From assembly GCF_016597785.1 (NCBI RefSeq), contig NZ_JAENJG010000002.1:372001-436000 (forward strand): DNA of 64,000 bases, read 5' to 3'. A program made the translations under genes and the position numbers. The notes under the pieces are model-generated. The model was not told the DNA's origin. It made no database searches and worked only from the letters and a program-made list of their open reading frames with translations. Of this stretch, positions 53,504-62,313 are shown in pieces. The DNA is from Leucobacter sp. L43. GTDB taxonomy: Bacteria > Actinomycetota > Actinomycetes > Actinomycetales > Microbacteriaceae. Position 1 is the first letter of the stretch, and the number at the start of each line of letters is the position of its first letter.

Positions 53504-54826
53504 CTAGCGCGAGAGCGCGCCCGCGAGCGACTCCAGCAGCCGAGGGGCGTGCTCGTCGCCGAAGACGAGCGGAGGCCGAATCTTGAGCACGTTGGCCTGC
53601 GGCCCCGATGCGCTGATGAGCACGCGATCAGCGCGCATGCGATTGACCACGGCGGCTGCGAGAGTCGGATCCGCCACGCCCTCGTCGTCCACCACCTCGA
53701 GCGCGAAGAACAAGCCGGATCCGCGCACGGCGCCGATGCTGTCATTGGCCAGAGCGATCCCTCGCAGCTCTGAGAGCATGCGTGCGCCGAGCGCCGCCGC
53801 ACGCGCGATCAGGTCTCGCTCGGTGATCTCGTCGAGCACGGCCTGGCCAGCGGCGACGCTCACGTGATTGCCGCCGAACGTGTTGAAGAACCGCATGTCG
53901 GCGCCGAAGCGGTCGAGGAGCTCGGGCCGGGAGAAGAGTGCGGCGATGGGCAGGCCGTTGCCCATGGGCTTGCCGGCGACGACGAGGTCGGGTGCGACCT
54001 CGTGCTGCGGAAAGCCCCACCAGGCGCCGGTGCGCCCGAACCCGGTCTGCACCTCGTCCGCGATGTAGAGGCCGCCCTGCGCGCGGATCTCCGTCGCCGC
54101 GCCGCGCAGCAATCCGGGCGCCGTTCCCTGCAGTCCGTCGCTCGAGAGAATCGAGTCGACGATGAGCCCGGCAGGCTCGTGGCCGCGCGATCGCAGCGCA
54201 TCCGCCGCCTCGCGCACGCGCACGGCGAGCGCGGCCGCAGCCCGGTCGGGGGACTCCCGGGCGAGATCGGGCGCTGCGATGAGTTCGACATCGTCGGGTA
54301 TCGGATTGTTCGGGCCGAGGCTCGGTGAGATGGCCGCCGCCGCCGCGGTCGTGCCGTGATAGGCGTGCGCCGTCGCGATGATGCCCCGGCGGCCCGTCAC
54401 GTGCCGGGCGACGCGCAGCGCGAGGTCGACGGCCTCGCTGCCGGTGCAGACGAAGACGGCCTGCTCGAGACCGTGCCCCAGGAGCCCGGTGACGCGTTCG
54501 GCATAGGCGACGACCTCGTCGCCCAGATAGCGGGTGTGCGTGTTGAGTCTGCCGAGCTGGGCAGCCACGCGCTGCTGCACGATCGGGTTCGCGTGACCGA
54601 CCACCGGCACATTGTTGTACGCGTCGAGGAACGCGTTGCCCTCGGCGTCGTAGAGCCACACGCCCTCGCCACGCACGAAGTGCACCGGCCGGTCGTAGAA
54701 GAGCCGGTAGGCGGCGCCCATCGCGCGGGTTCGCCGCGCGATGAGCTGCGCGTCCGCTGGCGAGAGATCGGCCGCGCGTCCCGGGTCGAAGCTGTTGGCC
54801 ATGTGCATTTCGCGTGCGACGCTCAT
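53504..54826 (-). CDS. class III PLP enzyme, AGXT2L-like (phospho-lyase or aminotransferase)
   Basis: 440 residues from ATG 54826 (GGAGGG five bases upstream). PLP lysine Lys286 in VVAGKPMGNGLP and Asp257 in IADEVQTGFGRTG. FLDAYNNVPVVGHANP, LNTHTRYLG and GKPMGNG are characteristic of the AGXT2L branch, which includes ammoniophospho-lyases for phosphoethanolamine and phosphohydroxylysine as well as alanine-glyoxylate aminotransferase 2. The neighbouring kinase favours a phospho-lyase. The regulator gene on the other side reads divergently. Confidence 0.85.
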   Translation of the reverse strand: MSVAREMHMANSFDPGRAADLSPADAQLIARRTRAMGAAYRLFYDRPVHFVRGEGVWLYDAEGNAFLDAYNNVPVVGHANPIVQQRVAAQLGRLNTHTRYLGDEVVAYAERVTGLLGHGLEQAVFVCTGSEAVDLALRVARHVTGRRGIIATAHAYHGTTAAAAAISPSLGPNNPIPDDVELIAAPDLARESPDRAAAALAVRVREAADALRSRGHEPAGLIVDSILSSDGLQGTAPGLLRGAATEIRAQGGLYIADEVQTGFGRTGAWWGFPQHEVAPDLVVAGKPMGNGLPIAALFSRPELLDRFGADMRFFNTFGGNHVSVAAGQAVLDEITERDLIARAAALGARMLSELRGIALANDSIGAVRGSGLFFALEVVDDEGVADPTLAAAVVNRMRADRVLISASGPQANVLKIRPPLVFGDEHAPRLLESLAGALSR

Positions 54827-54922
54827 CGTGTCCCTCCTCGCCGGCCGTCCGGCAGCGGCCCCCGCCCCACTGTATCCCGCGCCCGTGAACGATCCAGTAC
54901 TCCGCAGCGCACCACTCTGCCG

Positions 54923-54928
54923 CACAAT
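54923..54928 (+). promoter_or_regulatory. possible -10 element of a leaderless transcript (PucR-type regulator)
   Basis: CACAAT lies six bases before the ATG at 54935; the first base departs from TANNNT. Confidence 0.35.
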
Positions 54929-54934
54929 GGAGTC

Positions 54935-56032
54935 ATGCACGATCCGCGTTGGCTCCAGCTCATCGATCGCGTGCGCGCGGACACGCCGAGGCTGCTCGAC
55001 GACTTCTTGACGGAGCTGAGCACGCACGAGGGGTACGTCGGCGACGCGGTCGCGGCAGAGGATATCGAGCGCACCGCGCGGAACGCGTTCGCGCTGTTCG
55101 CCTCGCGCCTCGCCGCTGAGGCCGGGGCGGAGGCGCCGTCGGAGTTCGCCGAGGCGCTCGGGCGACGCCGCGCGCGGCAGGGTGTGCGCGTCGAGCGCTT
55201 CATGGAAGCGGTGCGCATCAACTTCCGAGTGCTCTGGCGAGGGCTCGAACGGGCGGCCCAGCCCGACCTCACCGACGCGCTGCTGGCCCACGGCGAGCTC
55301 GTGCTCGACGTCGTCGAACGCTACGCGACGGAGGTGCAGCGCTCGTTCCTCGAGGAATCGGACTCGATGACGCAGCAGCGGCGAACGGCGAAGGAACGGG
55401 CGCGATCGAGACTGTTCTCCGGGCAGGCCGACGGCGACGAACTGGTGGCGATCGCGCACCTGCTGCGACTCTCATCGTCGGTCGAATACGAGATGCTCGC
55501 CACGACGCGCGACGGGGACCGGTTGGCGCGGGAGGTGCTCGAGAGCGGCGGCCAGTACGTCGACGACGGCGGCACGACCGTACTGCTGCGTCCACGACGC
55601 GGGCCCATCGACTGGGTCGACGCCGATCCTGCCCTCTGCGGCGGCTACCTCTCGCGCGTGGGCGGTCTCGACCGCGTCGGGCGAGCGGCGACCATCGCGA
55701 TCGACCTCGCCGAGCGCGCTGACGACGGAGCGGTCTTCCGACTGCGCGACGGCTTCGCCTCGATCGCACGCGAGACGATGCTCGAGCGGGTCGACGGATT
55801 CATGCACGAACTGACCGGAGCCTTCGACTCGCTTCCCGATGCAGAGCGGGAGCGCCTCGCGGTGACGCTGCGCGCGTTCATCCGCACGGGTTCGATGCAG
55901 CGCACGGCTGAAGAGCTCTTCTTCCACCGCAACACCGTGCTCAAGCGGTTGCGCGTCTTCCAGGACCTCAGCGGCCTCGACGTCACCGTGCCGCGCGATG
56001 CCGCGATCGCGATGGTGATCCTCGACCTCTGA
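54935..56032 (+). CDS. PucR/CdaR-type transcriptional regulator
   Basis: 365 residues from ATG 54935. The N-terminal 160 residues are a helical sensor-like domain (RsbT-co-antagonist-like), the middle is a GGDEF-like fold, and the C-terminus is the PucR HTH (RTGSMQRTAEELFFHRNTVLKRLRVFQ). It is divergent from the AGXT2L-like gene and upstream of an M20 hydrolase, so it likely controls both. Confidence 0.85.
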   Translation: MHDPRWLQLIDRVRADTPRLLDDFLTELSTHEGYVGDAVAAEDIERTARNAFALFASRLAAEAGAEAPSEFAEALGRRRARQGVRVERFMEAVRINFRVLWRGLERAAQPDLTDALLAHGELVLDVVERYATEVQRSFLEESDSMTQQRRTAKERARSRLFSGQADGDELVAIAHLLRLSSSVEYEMLATTRDGDRLAREVLESGGQYVDDGGTTVLLRPRRGPIDWVDADPALCGGYLSRVGGLDRVGRAATIAIDLAERADDGAVFRLRDGFASIARETMLERVDGFMHELTGAFDSLPDAERERLAVTLRAFIRTGSMQRTAEELFFHRNTVLKRLRVFQDLSGLDVTVPRDAAIAMVILDL

Positions 56033-56081
56033 GGGGGTGAGACGGGTGTCCGAATGCACACGAAGCGACGACAAGCGGAGG

Positions 56082-56098
56082 CGATCCGACACGGATCG
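56082..56098. repeat. perfect 7-bp inverted repeat before the M20 promoter
   Basis: CGATCCG (56082-56088) and CGGATCG (56092-56098) around ACA, 17 bases before the predicted -10 at 56115. It could be an operator for the PucR-type regulator or a hairpin after its gene. The rest of the 56033-56126 gap shows nothing. Confidence 0.35.
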
Positions 56099-56114
56099 GC
56101 GGCGCTCCTGGACA

Positions 56115-56120
56115 TAGCCT
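56115..56120 (+). promoter_or_regulatory. -10 element of the M20 gene, leaderless for a short upstream frame
   Basis: TAGCCT lies six bases before ATG 56127, the same geometry as the other leaderless starts here, but that ATG opens a 22-codon frame, not the M20 gene. Confidence 0.4.
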
Positions 56121-56126
56121 CGGAGC

Positions 56127-56195
56127 ATGCGGAATGACCCGCGGCCGGTGACCTGCGCGCCGCCGGCGAGTACACCGGACCCGGAGGCCCCATGA
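56127..56195 (+). CDS. possible 22-residue leader peptide coupled to the M20 hydrolase
   Basis: The frame starts at the predicted leaderless position and ends in a TGA that overlaps the M20 start codon (ATGA). The peptide is Pro-rich with one Cys (MRNDPRPVTCAPPASTPDPE then AP). The coupling geometry is striking, but so short a frame can arise by chance, and the M20 gene has its own GGAGG. Confidence 0.35.
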   Translation: MRNDPRPVTCAPPASTPDPEAP

Positions 56196-57475
56196 TCTCG
56201 ACCACGCAGACCCAGCGCATCCTCGACGCCGTCGACGCCGCATTCGACGAGCAGGTGCGCGCGACCGCCGACCTGGTCTCCGCGCCCTCGTTGCGCGCGG
56301 ACGAGGAAGCCGCGCAAGACCTCATCGAGGGGCGCATGGCCGCGCTCGGCCTCGACATCGACCGCTGGACGATCGGTTCGCCCGAACTCGAATCGCATCC
56401 CGGGTACGGGCCGTCCACCGTCGACTACTCGGGGATGACGAACGTGGTCGGAACCTACACGCCGGCGCGAGAGGCTGGCCGATCGCTGATTCTGAACGGT
56501 CACATCGACGTCGTGCCGGAGGGGCCGGAAGCGCAGTGGTCGCGCTCGCCGTGGGACGCCGAGGTGCGCGCCGGATGGATGTACGGTCGCGGCGCCGGTG
56601 ACATGAAGGCCGGGCTCATCGCGAACCTGTTCGCGTTCGATGCGCTGCGCCGCGCCGGCCTGGCGCCGACCGCCCGTGTGCACCTGCAGTCCGTCGTCGA
56701 GGAGGAGTGCACCGGCAACGGTTCGCTCGCCGCACTGCTGCGCGGCTACGAAGCCGACGCCGTCATCATCTCGGAACCCGAGGAGGACGCGCTCGTCCGC
56801 GCGAACGTCGGCGTCCTGTGGTGCACCATTCGGGTGAGCGGCGAGCCGACCCATCCGCGTGAGATGGCGAACGGCTTCAACGCCATCGACGCGGCCTACG
56901 AGGTGATCGAGGCGCTTCGCGGGCTGGAGCAGGAATGGAATGCCGAGCAGTCACAGCACCGGTACTTCGAGGATCTCGATCACCCGATCAACTTCAACAT
57001 CGGCGGCATCCGAGGCGGAGACTGGCCGTCGAGCGTTCCGGCGTGGTGCGAACTGAGGCTTCGCGTGGCGCTGTACCCCGGCATGGCCGCCGCGGATGCG
57101 CACGCCGCGGTCGAGCAGTGCGTGCGTGCGGCCGCGTCGGGCGCCGAGGATCGCCGCCCGTTCGACGTCGAGGTGACGCCCGACGGGTTCTACGCTGAGG
57201 GCTACGTGCTCGAACCGGGCAGCGACGCCGAGGCGGTGCTCGAGCGGACGCACCGGGCCGCGTTCGGGCGCGAACTCACCAGTTTCACCACGCCGGGCTA
57301 CCTCGATGGTCGCGTGTTCGTGAACTACGGCAACACGCCGACGCTCGTGTACGGGCCGGTATCCGAGAACATCCACGGGTTCGACGAGCGCGTCAGCATC
57401 GAGTCGATTCGCCGTTGCACGCAGTCGATGGCGCTCTTCATCGCCGAATGGTGCGGGGTCGAAGAAATCGATTGA
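56192..57475 (+). CDS. M20-family metallohydrolase (ArgE/DapE-like deacylase)
   Basis: 427 residues from ATG 56192 (CCCGGAGGCCCC upstream). Metal and catalytic motifs: NGHIDVVPEGP, GRGAGDMKAGL, VVEEECTGNG (general-base Glu), IISEPEEDALV, and C-terminal ENIHGFDERV. It resembles the ArgE/DapE/ACY1/CPG2 group. Following a PucR-type regulator and near a kinase/PLP-enzyme pair, it probably deacylates or cleaves an amino-acid-like compound. Substrate unknown. Confidence 0.88.
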   Translation: MISTTQTQRILDAVDAAFDEQVRATADLVSAPSLRADEEAAQDLIEGRMAALGLDIDRWTIGSPELESHPGYGPSTVDYSGMTNVVGTYTPAREAGRSLILNGHIDVVPEGPEAQWSRSPWDAEVRAGWMYGRGAGDMKAGLIANLFAFDALRRAGLAPTARVHLQSVVEEECTGNGSLAALLRGYEADAVIISEPEEDALVRANVGVLWCTIRVSGEPTHPREMANGFNAIDAAYEVIEALRGLEQEWNAEQSQHRYFEDLDHPINFNIGGIRGGDWPSSVPAWCELRLRVALYPGMAAADAHAAVEQCVRAAASGAEDRRPFDVEVTPDGFYAEGYVLEPGSDAEAVLERTHRAAFGRELTSFTTPGYLDGRVFVNYGNTPTLVYGPVSENIHGFDERVSIESIRRCTQSMALFIAEWCGVEEID

Positions 57476-57581
57476 GCCGGGAGGGGCGCGTGTCGACGGT
57501 ACTCGATAGCCTGGATGCAGAGCCCGCACGTGCACCGAGCGCGCGGGCGCGCAAGCTGCAGAGATCCGTGAAAGGAACCCC

Positions 57582-58667
57582 ATGGCGTATCGAGTGCAAG
57601 GCGTTGTCGTCCGAGAGAAGAACGCCCCGGTCACCATCGAAACGGTGATCGTGCCGGACCCGGGCCCGGGTGAGGCCGTCGTCGACATTCTCACGAGCGG
57701 CGTCTGCCACACCGACCTGCACTACAAGCTGGGCGGCATCAACGACGAGTTCCCGTTCCTCCTCGGCCACGAGGCGACGGGTCGCGTCGCGGCTGTCGGC
57801 GAGGGCGTGACCGAGGTCGCAGTGGGGGATCGCGTGATCCTCAACTGGCGCGCGGTCTGCGGGCAGTGCCGCGCCTGCGCGAAAGGGCAGCCGCAGTACT
57901 GCTTCGACACGCACAACGCGAAGCAGAAGATGACGCTCGAGGACGGCACGGAGCTCTCACCAGCACTCGGCATCGGAGCGTTCATCGAGAAGACCCTCGT
58001 CGCCGCCGGCCAGTGCACGAAGATCGACGAGGAATCGGATGCCGCCGCAGTCGGACTGCTCGGCTGCGGCGTCATGGCGGGCATCGGTGCGGCGATCAAC
58101 ACCGGTGGCGTGCAGCGCGGCGAGTCGGTCGCGGTCATCGGCTGCGGCGGCGTGGGCACTGCGGCGATCGCCGGCGCGCAGCTGGCGGGAGCGACCACGA
58201 TCATCGCCGTCGACATCGACGACGCGAAGCTCGAGCAGGCGAGGCGCTTCGGGGCGACGCACACCGTGAATTCGCGCTCCGAGGATCCGATCGAAGCGAT
58301 TCGCGCGCTGACGGAGGGGTTCGGCGCCGACGTGGTGATCGATGCTGTGGGCCGTCCTGAGACGTACACGCAGGCGTTCTACGCTCGCGATCTCGCTGGC
58401 CGCGTCGTACTCGTCGGCGTACCGACGCCCGAGATGCAGCTGGAACTGCCGCTGCTCGACGTCTTCGGGCGGGGCGGATCGCTGAAGTCGTCGTGGTACG
58501 GCGACTGCCTGCCGAGCCGAGATTTCTCGATGCTCATCGATCAGTACAAGCTCGGGCGTCTCGATCTCGAAGGGTTCGTGACCGAGCGCATCGGCCTGGG
58601 CGACGTCGAGGCCGCATTCGACCGGATGCACGAGGGCACCGTGCTGCGCTCGGTGGTGGTGCTCTGA
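57582..58667 (+). CDS. mscR: S-(hydroxymethyl)mycothiol dehydrogenase
   Basis: 361 residues, zinc alcohol dehydrogenase family, matching mycothiol-dependent formaldehyde dehydrogenases. Catalytic zinc: Cys and His in GVCHTDLHY and GHEATG; structural zinc: [18 protein letters not shown] site: [29 protein letters not shown] and [11 protein letters not shown] are characteristic of the mycothiol enzyme. It oxidises the formaldehyde-mycothiol adduct and S-nitrosomycothiol. AAAGGAA precedes the ATG. Confidence 0.93.
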   Translation: MAYRVQGVVVREKNAPVTIETVIVPDPGPGEAVVDILTSGVCHTDLHYKLGGINDEFPFLLGHEATGRVAAVGEGVTEVAVGDRVILNWRAVCGQCRACAKGQPQYCFDTHNAKQKMTLEDGTELSPALGIGAFIEKTLVAAGQCTKIDEESDAAAVGLLGCGVMAGIGAAINTGGVQRGESVAVIGCGGVGTAAIAGAQLAGATTIIAVDIDDAKLEQARRFGATHTVNSRSEDPIEAIRALTEGFGADVVIDAVGRPETYTQAFYARDLAGRVVLVGVPTPEMQLELPLLDVFGRGGSLKSSWYGDCLPSRDFSMLIDQYKLGRLDLEGFVTERIGLGDVEAAFDRMHEGTVLRSVVVL

Positions 58668-59293
58668 TGGCCGCGCGTATCGAACGACTGGTCACGAGCG
58701 GCACGTTCTCGCTGGACGGCGGCACGTGGGACGTCGACAACAACGTCTGGATCGTCGGCGACGACTCCGAAGTGATCGTCATCGATCCCGCTCACAGCGC
58801 CGAAGCCGTGGCGGAGGCCGTCGGCGAGCGCCGCACCGTCGCGATCCTGCTCACCCACGGGCACGACGACCACATCCGTGCGGCACGCGAGACGGCCGAT
58901 CGACTCCAGGCGCCGTTGCATCTGCATCCAGCCGACGCAATGCTGTGGGAGACCGTGTACGACTCGGCCCCCGATGCGGAGATCGCGGACGGCGATGTGT
59001 TTTCGGTGGCGGGCGTCGAGCTGACGGCGCTGCACACGCCCGGGCACTCGCCCGGCTCGACCTCGTTCACCGCGCCCCAGCTCGACGCGGTGTTCACCGG
59101 GGACACCTTGTTCCAGGGCGGACCCGGTGCGACCGGTCGCTCCTTCAGCGATTTCCCGTTGATCATCGAGTCGATCCGCGGAAAGCTGCTCACCCTTCCG
59201 GCTGAGACCGTGGTGCACACCGGACACGGAGACACGACGACGATCGGCGATGAGGCCCCGCACCTCGACGAGTGGATCGCGCGCGGGCACTAA
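58667..59293 (+). CDS. metallo-beta-lactamase-fold hydrolase, MscR partner
   Basis: 208 residues from ATG 58667, sharing one base with the mscR stop (TGATG). Zinc motif LLTHGHDDHIRA, then HTPGHSPGSTSF and FTGDTLFQGGPGATGRS match glyoxalase II-like MBL proteins. Genes of this type often follow mscR; it may hydrolyse the S-formylmycothiol product or another mycothiol thioester. Confidence 0.9.
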   Translation: MAARIERLVTSGTFSLDGGTWDVDNNVWIVGDDSEVIVIDPAHSAEAVAEAVGERRTVAILLTHGHDDHIRAARETADRLQAPLHLHPADAMLWETVYDSAPDAEIADGDVFSVAGVELTALHTPGHSPGSTSFTAPQLDAVFTGDTLFQGGPGATGRSFSDFPLIIESIRGKLLTLPAETVVHTGHGDTTTIGDEAPHLDEWIARGH

Positions 59294-59325
59294 CAGCACT
59301 GCGAGCAGATCCGCGGACTCGCGAT

Positions 59326-59370
59326 GCCGCGCGCGTGACGTCGTATGACGGCGGACGTCACGCGCGCGGC
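59326..59370. terminator. perfect 17-bp hairpin after the mscR-MBL operon
   Basis: GCCGCGCGCGTGACGTC (59326-59342) pairs perfectly with GACGTCACGCGCGCGGC (59354-59370) around an 11-nt loop, in the gap before the VOC gene. It is the strongest stem found in the window. It has no T-run. Its full symmetry would also allow protein binding (GACGTC ends). Confidence 0.75.
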
Positions 59371-59392
59371 CGCGGTGTGATGAACTCTCGAC

Positions 59393-60040
59393 ATGAGCAT
59401 CCCGCGTCTTCTCGACCACATCGTCATCGCCGGCCCCGATCTCGACGCACTCATCGAGTGGTTCGCTGACCGGACGGGGGTCACCGCCGAACGCGGAGGG
59501 GCGCACCCCACCGGCACCGCGAATGCCCTCGTTGCGCTCACGGTGGGAGAGCAACGAGGCCCGCAGTACATCGAACTCATCGGCCCTGATCCGGATCGCG
59601 AGACCGCTGCGCTCCCGACGACGTTCGCGATCGACACTCTCGACGAGCCTCGCGTGCAGGCCTACGCCGTGCACCCGCACGACATCGACGCGACGGTCGC
59701 CGCTGCCCGGGCGAGCGGGTTCGATCCCGGTGACGTCTGGGAGCTCTCCCGGCGCACCCCCGCGGGAGAGCTGCTCGAATGGCGCCTCACCGGAGCGGCG
59801 ATGCACCGCCTCGACGTGCCATTCCTGATCGATTGGGGAACGACGGCGCAGCCTGGAACGGGAGAGCTGCCGACGATCGAACTCGTCTCCTTCGTCCGTG
59901 AGGAGCCGGACCCTCTGGCGGTCGACACTGCGCTCGCGGCGCTCGGCCTGGGCGACGGTGCCGCCGAGACCATCACTGGACCTCGCCCGGGGTATCGACT
60001 CGAGCTGCAGCGCGCCGATGGCGCGCTCGTGACCTGCTGA
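59393..60040 (+). CDS. VOC/glyoxalase-like domain protein (Glyoxalase_3 type)
   Basis: 215 residues. N-terminal LLDHIVIAGPDLDALIEWFADRTGV is the vicinal-oxygen-chelate first module, and GPQYIELIGPDP and ELLEWRLTG carry possible metal Glu residues. Such proteins are usually annotated only as glyoxalase-like. It is followed one base later by an M20 amidohydrolase, so the two are co-translated. Confidence 0.75.
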   Translation: MSIPRLLDHIVIAGPDLDALIEWFADRTGVTAERGGAHPTGTANALVALTVGEQRGPQYIELIGPDPDRETAALPTTFAIDTLDEPRVQAYAVHPHDIDATVAAARASGFDPGDVWELSRRTPAGELLEWRLTGAAMHRLDVPFLIDWGTTAQPGTGELPTIELVSFVREEPDPLAVDTALAALGLGDGAAETITGPRPGYRLELQRADGALVTC

Positions 60041-60041
60041 C

Positions 60042-61376
60042 ATGCCCGCCCCCCGCAGCGGTGGCGCGAACCATGCGCAAGAGGTGTACCTCGAGTACCA
60101 GCGACGTTCGAGAACCCCGCAGACGCCCCCGGGCGACGAGCCGTCGCGGTTCGCCGGAGCCGGAGCAGACGCTCACACGAAGCTGGGGCGATCCGTCGAC
60201 GATCTGAGGCCTGCGCTCGAGACGCTCGCAACCCGCCTCTACGAAGCCCCCGAGATCGGCTTCGCAGAGCACGGCTCGGTGCGGGAGCTCGCCGCTGTGC
60301 TCATCCAGCACGGCGTCGAGCCCGAAGTGGGGGCGTACGGCCTCGAAACGGCCCTCCGGGCGCAAGTCGGCACCGGGAACGGGCCGCACTTCGCGATACT
60401 CGCCGAGTACGACGCGCTCCCCGGGATCGGTCACGCCTGCGGGCACAACCTGATCGCGGGCATCGCCGTCGGCGCGTTTCTCGGCGCCGCTCCGATCGTG
60501 CGTGAACTCGGCGCGACCCTCTCGCTCATCGGGACTCCGGCGGAGGAGAACGGCGGCGGCAAAGAGCACATTCTGCGAGCCGGCGGGTTCGATGAGATTC
60601 ATGCCGCGGCGATGGTGCATCCGGCGGCGGGTGCGAAAGCCTCCCCGATCTGGGGTGAGCGCACCACGGGCGTGCGCCGTATCGCGGTGACGTACCGGGG
60701 CCGCGCTGCCCATGCCGCTGGGGAGCCATGGCTCGGAATCAACGCGCTCGACGCCGTCGTATCCGCATACCAGTCGGTGGCCCAGCTGCGGCAGCACATC
60801 CTCCCCATCGACCGCGTGCACGGCATCATCACCGACGGCGGTGCCGCGCCGAACGTCGTGCCGGAGCAGGCCTCAGCGCTCTTCTACGTGAGATCCGGCG
60901 AGATCGATACGTTGCGGGTGCTCACGGACCGCGTGGTCGATGCGCTGCGCGGGGCAGCGCTCGCCACCGGCACGACCGCGGAGATCGAAGTCGACCCCGT
61001 ACCGCCGTATCTGCCGCTGGAGCCGAGCGTCGAGCTGATGCGCCGCTGGGCCGGAGCGCTCGGTGAGCGAGGACGAGAGACGCCGCCGTCACCCGTGGTC
61101 GCCGCGCAGGCCGGGCCGTCGACCGACATGGGAAACGTGACGCAGTTCATCCCCGCCATCCATCCGTCGATCGGGATCGGCGGTCCGGAGACGGTGCACC
61201 CCCACCACGCCGCGTTCGCCGACCAGACCGTGCAGCCATCCGCGTTCGCCGCGATGACCGATGCGGCCGCAGGACACGGTGCAGTGGCGATCGACTACCT
61301 CGCCGATGGGGCGCTGCGGGCCGCCGTCGATGCTGAGTTCGCGGCGCGCGGCGGGCGGTATCGCTGGGAGTCGTGA
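60042..61376 (+). CDS. M20-family amidohydrolase (AbgB/IAA-amino acid hydrolase-like)
   Basis: 444 residues. Motifs: LAEYDALPGIGHACGHNLIAG (metal His/Cys region of the M20D group), GTPAEENGGGKEHIL (catalytic Glu), VHPAAG, GRAAHAAGEPW and late HPHHAAFAD. The pattern matches AbgB/p-aminobenzoyl-glutamate and N-acyl amino acid hydrolases. This is the third M20 gene in the window, and the three belong to different branches. Substrate unknown. Confidence 0.87.
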   Translation: MPAPRSGGANHAQEVYLEYQRRSRTPQTPPGDEPSRFAGAGADAHTKLGRSVDDLRPALETLATRLYEAPEIGFAEHGSVRELAAVLIQHGVEPEVGAYGLETALRAQVGTGNGPHFAILAEYDALPGIGHACGHNLIAGIAVGAFLGAAPIVRELGATLSLIGTPAEENGGGKEHILRAGGFDEIHAAAMVHPAAGAKASPIWGERTTGVRRIAVTYRGRAAHAAGEPWLGINALDAVVSAYQSVAQLRQHILPIDRVHGIITDGGAAPNVVPEQASALFYVRSGEIDTLRVLTDRVVDALRGAALATGTTAEIEVDPVPPYLPLEPSVELMRRWAGALGERGRETPPSPVVAAQAGPSTDMGNVTQFIPAIHPSIGIGGPETVHPHHAAFADQTVQPSAFAAMTDAAAGHGAVAIDYLADGALRAAVDAEFAARGGRYRWES

Positions 61377-61387
61377 CTCCGGGAGTC

Positions 61388-61441
61388 GTGGCGCTGCTGC
61401 CGCGCGCGCGGGGTGCCGTGACGCTGCTGCCGCGCGCGCGG
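61388..61441. repeat. 24-bp direct repeat with 30-bp period
   Basis: GTGGCGCTGCTGCCGCGCGCGCGG (written here as a 24-base unit at 61388-61411) recurs at 61418-61441 with one change (GTGACG). It lies in the 91-bp gap between the M20 amidohydrolase stop and the convergent TetR stop. Self-complementary CGCGCGCG in each copy could fold. Confidence 0.6.
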
Positions 61442-61467
61442 CTGAGCGGCACCGAAAGCGCGGGGGT

Positions 61468-62142
61468 CTAGCGGCGCAGCTGCTCGGAGACTGCTGTCAG
61501 TACGGAATCGGGGGAACCGGTGGCGTCGTAGACCGCCACCAGGACGCGGCGCTCGCTGCTGTCGTGATCGGCCGTGAGCCAGCGCAGGTAGAGCGAAATG
61601 AGCTCGCGCAGATCCTCGGTCAGCGCGGCCGCGGCGTCCGTGGTGCGGCCGCGCAACCACGCGCGCAGTGCGGCGTTGTGGGCCGCAACGAGCGAGGCGC
61701 CGAGGGTCGACGCCACCCAGGCAGGCGCACCCGGCTGCTGCACCTCGCGGATGTAGCGGGTGAACACGCGTTCGTAGCGGTGGGTGATGACGAGCTCTCG
61801 GTCGCGGAGAGCGGGCGTGAGGCGCATGAGTTCGAACCGCAGCCGTGCGGCCTCTGGATCGCGGAGCAGGAGTCGCAGCACATCGGCTGTCGCAGAGACG
61901 AGAGCGTCCGCGGGGGTGAGGGTCGTGTCCTCGAGGGCGGCCTCGAGACGGGCGAGCGCGTGATCGTGGTCGGCGAAGATGACGTCGTCTTTGCTGCCGA
62001 AGCGTCGGAAGAACGTGCTCCGGCTCATCCCGACCGCTGCGGCGAGAGCTTCAGCCGTCGTCGCTTCGTAGCCGCGTTCCGCGAGGTGGCGGATCGCCGC
62101 GGTCGAGCTCTCCGGCGTCATTCCGGCTCCGTGCGGTGGCAT
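61468..62142 (-). CDS. TetR-family transcriptional repressor
   Basis: 224 residues from ATG 62142 (ATG 62121 possible). N-terminal HTH: AAIRHLAERGYEATTAEALAAAVGMSRSTFFRRFGSKDDVIF-type TetR pattern with the YxTxFxxFxSK end. The C-terminal ligand domain is unassigned. It is divergent from an acyl-CoA dehydrogenase gene, whose promoter contains a good palindrome, so an acyl-CoA ligand is plausible. Confidence 0.88.
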   Translation of the reverse strand: MPPHGAGMTPESSTAAIRHLAERGYEATTAEALAAAVGMSRSTFFRRFGSKDDVIFADHDHALARLEAALEDTTLTPADALVSATADVLRLLLRDPEAARLRFELMRLTPALRDRELVITHRYERVFTRYIREVQQPGAPAWVASTLGASLVAAHNAALRAWLRGRTTDAAAALTEDLRELISLYLRWLTADHDSSERRVLVAVYDATGSPDSVLTAVSEQLRR

Positions 62143-62241
62143 GCCAAGAAACTAGCACACCGGTGACGCGGTGAAACCGAGTTCCACTCGTGAAGGCGTT
62201 ACGAGCGCGGGGCGGTCGGGGTTTCGCTGTGAGGAATGGAC

Positions 62242-62270
62242 TTGACTTGACACCGAGTGTCAGGCATGCT
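62242..62270 (+). promoter_or_regulatory. promoter with embedded TetR-type operator
   Basis: TTGACT (62242-62247) and CATGCT (62265-62270), 17 bases apart, form a -35/-10 pair for the acyl-CoA dehydrogenase. Between them lies the perfect palindrome TGACAC-CGA-GTGTCA (62248-62262), where a bound repressor would block RNA polymerase. The divergent TetR gene starts about 100 bp to the left. Confidence 0.6.
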
Positions 62271-62313
62271 CGACGGCGAACGCGTCGGCGCGCGCCGTCG
62301 CAGGGAGGAACCC

